Source: Alphaproteobacteria bacterium (lineage in GTDB: Bacteria > Pseudomonadota > Alphaproteobacteria > Paracaedibacterales > CAIULA01). Taken from it: a stretch of 15,224 nucleotides of DNA. The stretch spans positions 1-15,224 of the forward strand of contig JAIEMR010000170.1 in the NCBI GenBank assembly GCA_019751935.1. Reading direction: 5' to 3'. Both the position numbers and the translations under genes were made by a program. Position 1 is the stretch's first letter; each line of letters begins with the position of its first letter. Below, piece by piece: positions 15,212 to 15,224 of this stretch. Under the pieces are notes generated by a model, which was not told the DNA's origin, ran no database searches, and saw only the letters and a program-made list of their open reading frames with translations.

Positions 15212-15224
15212 CCAAGGTGCCTTC

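Overview
The window reads as a chromosomal segment of an AT-rich alphaproteobacterium. The organism is inferred to be host-associated, of the Holosporales/Rickettsiales kind. The grounds are the tsaD-gpsA-EVE gene order, the low GC content of the protein-coding DNA, alphaproteobacteria-type Lon-like and long nitronate monooxygenase-like proteins, and intergenic palindromic units of a kind common in those genomes. No phage, plasmid, transposase, CRISPR array or classical defence gene is visible.

Left part (1-8899): every gene is on the minus strand. In transcription order they are an O-methyltransferase, pabB (folate), a long nitronate monooxygenase-like flavoprotein, gltX, tsaD (t6A tRNA modification), gpsA (phospholipid precursor), an EVE-domain protein, an O-antigen ligase-like membrane protein, and tRNA-Ser(UGA). 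Spacing is very tight. There are 4-bp ATGA overlaps at gltX/tsaD and EVE/ligase, and gaps of 3-15 bp elsewhere except before the flavoprotein. That 91-bp gap holds a good sigma-70-like promoter, so the six genes from the flavoprotein to the ligase are probably one transcript. The first 100 bases are about 62% GC, unlike the rest, and change character at the tRNA 3' end.

Middle (8900-12944): a divergent intergenic region with a palindromic repeat leads into a plus-strand LonB/AAA_32-type protease. Its S/K protease dyad is intact but its nucleotide-binding motifs are degenerate. An AT-rich leader with two dyads follows, then two unrecognised genes that overlap by one base (TAATG). The first encodes a protein with a signal peptide; the second encodes a small protein with a coiled-coil-like stretch and no signal peptide. 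This pair is the least explained coding part of the window.

Right part (12945-15224): a 372-bp gene-free region between convergent genes contains a second palindromic repeat in the opposite topology and a large imperfect hairpin with 35-bp arms. Then, on the minus strand, come trpS (GTG start, own promoter with a perfect TATAAT) and a Wzt/KpsT-type ABC ATPase. The ATPase and the ligase at the other end together suggest a surface polysaccharide made by the ABC-transporter-dependent O-antigen route. Most genes are housekeeping: aminoacylation, tRNA modification, folate, lipid and LPS functions.
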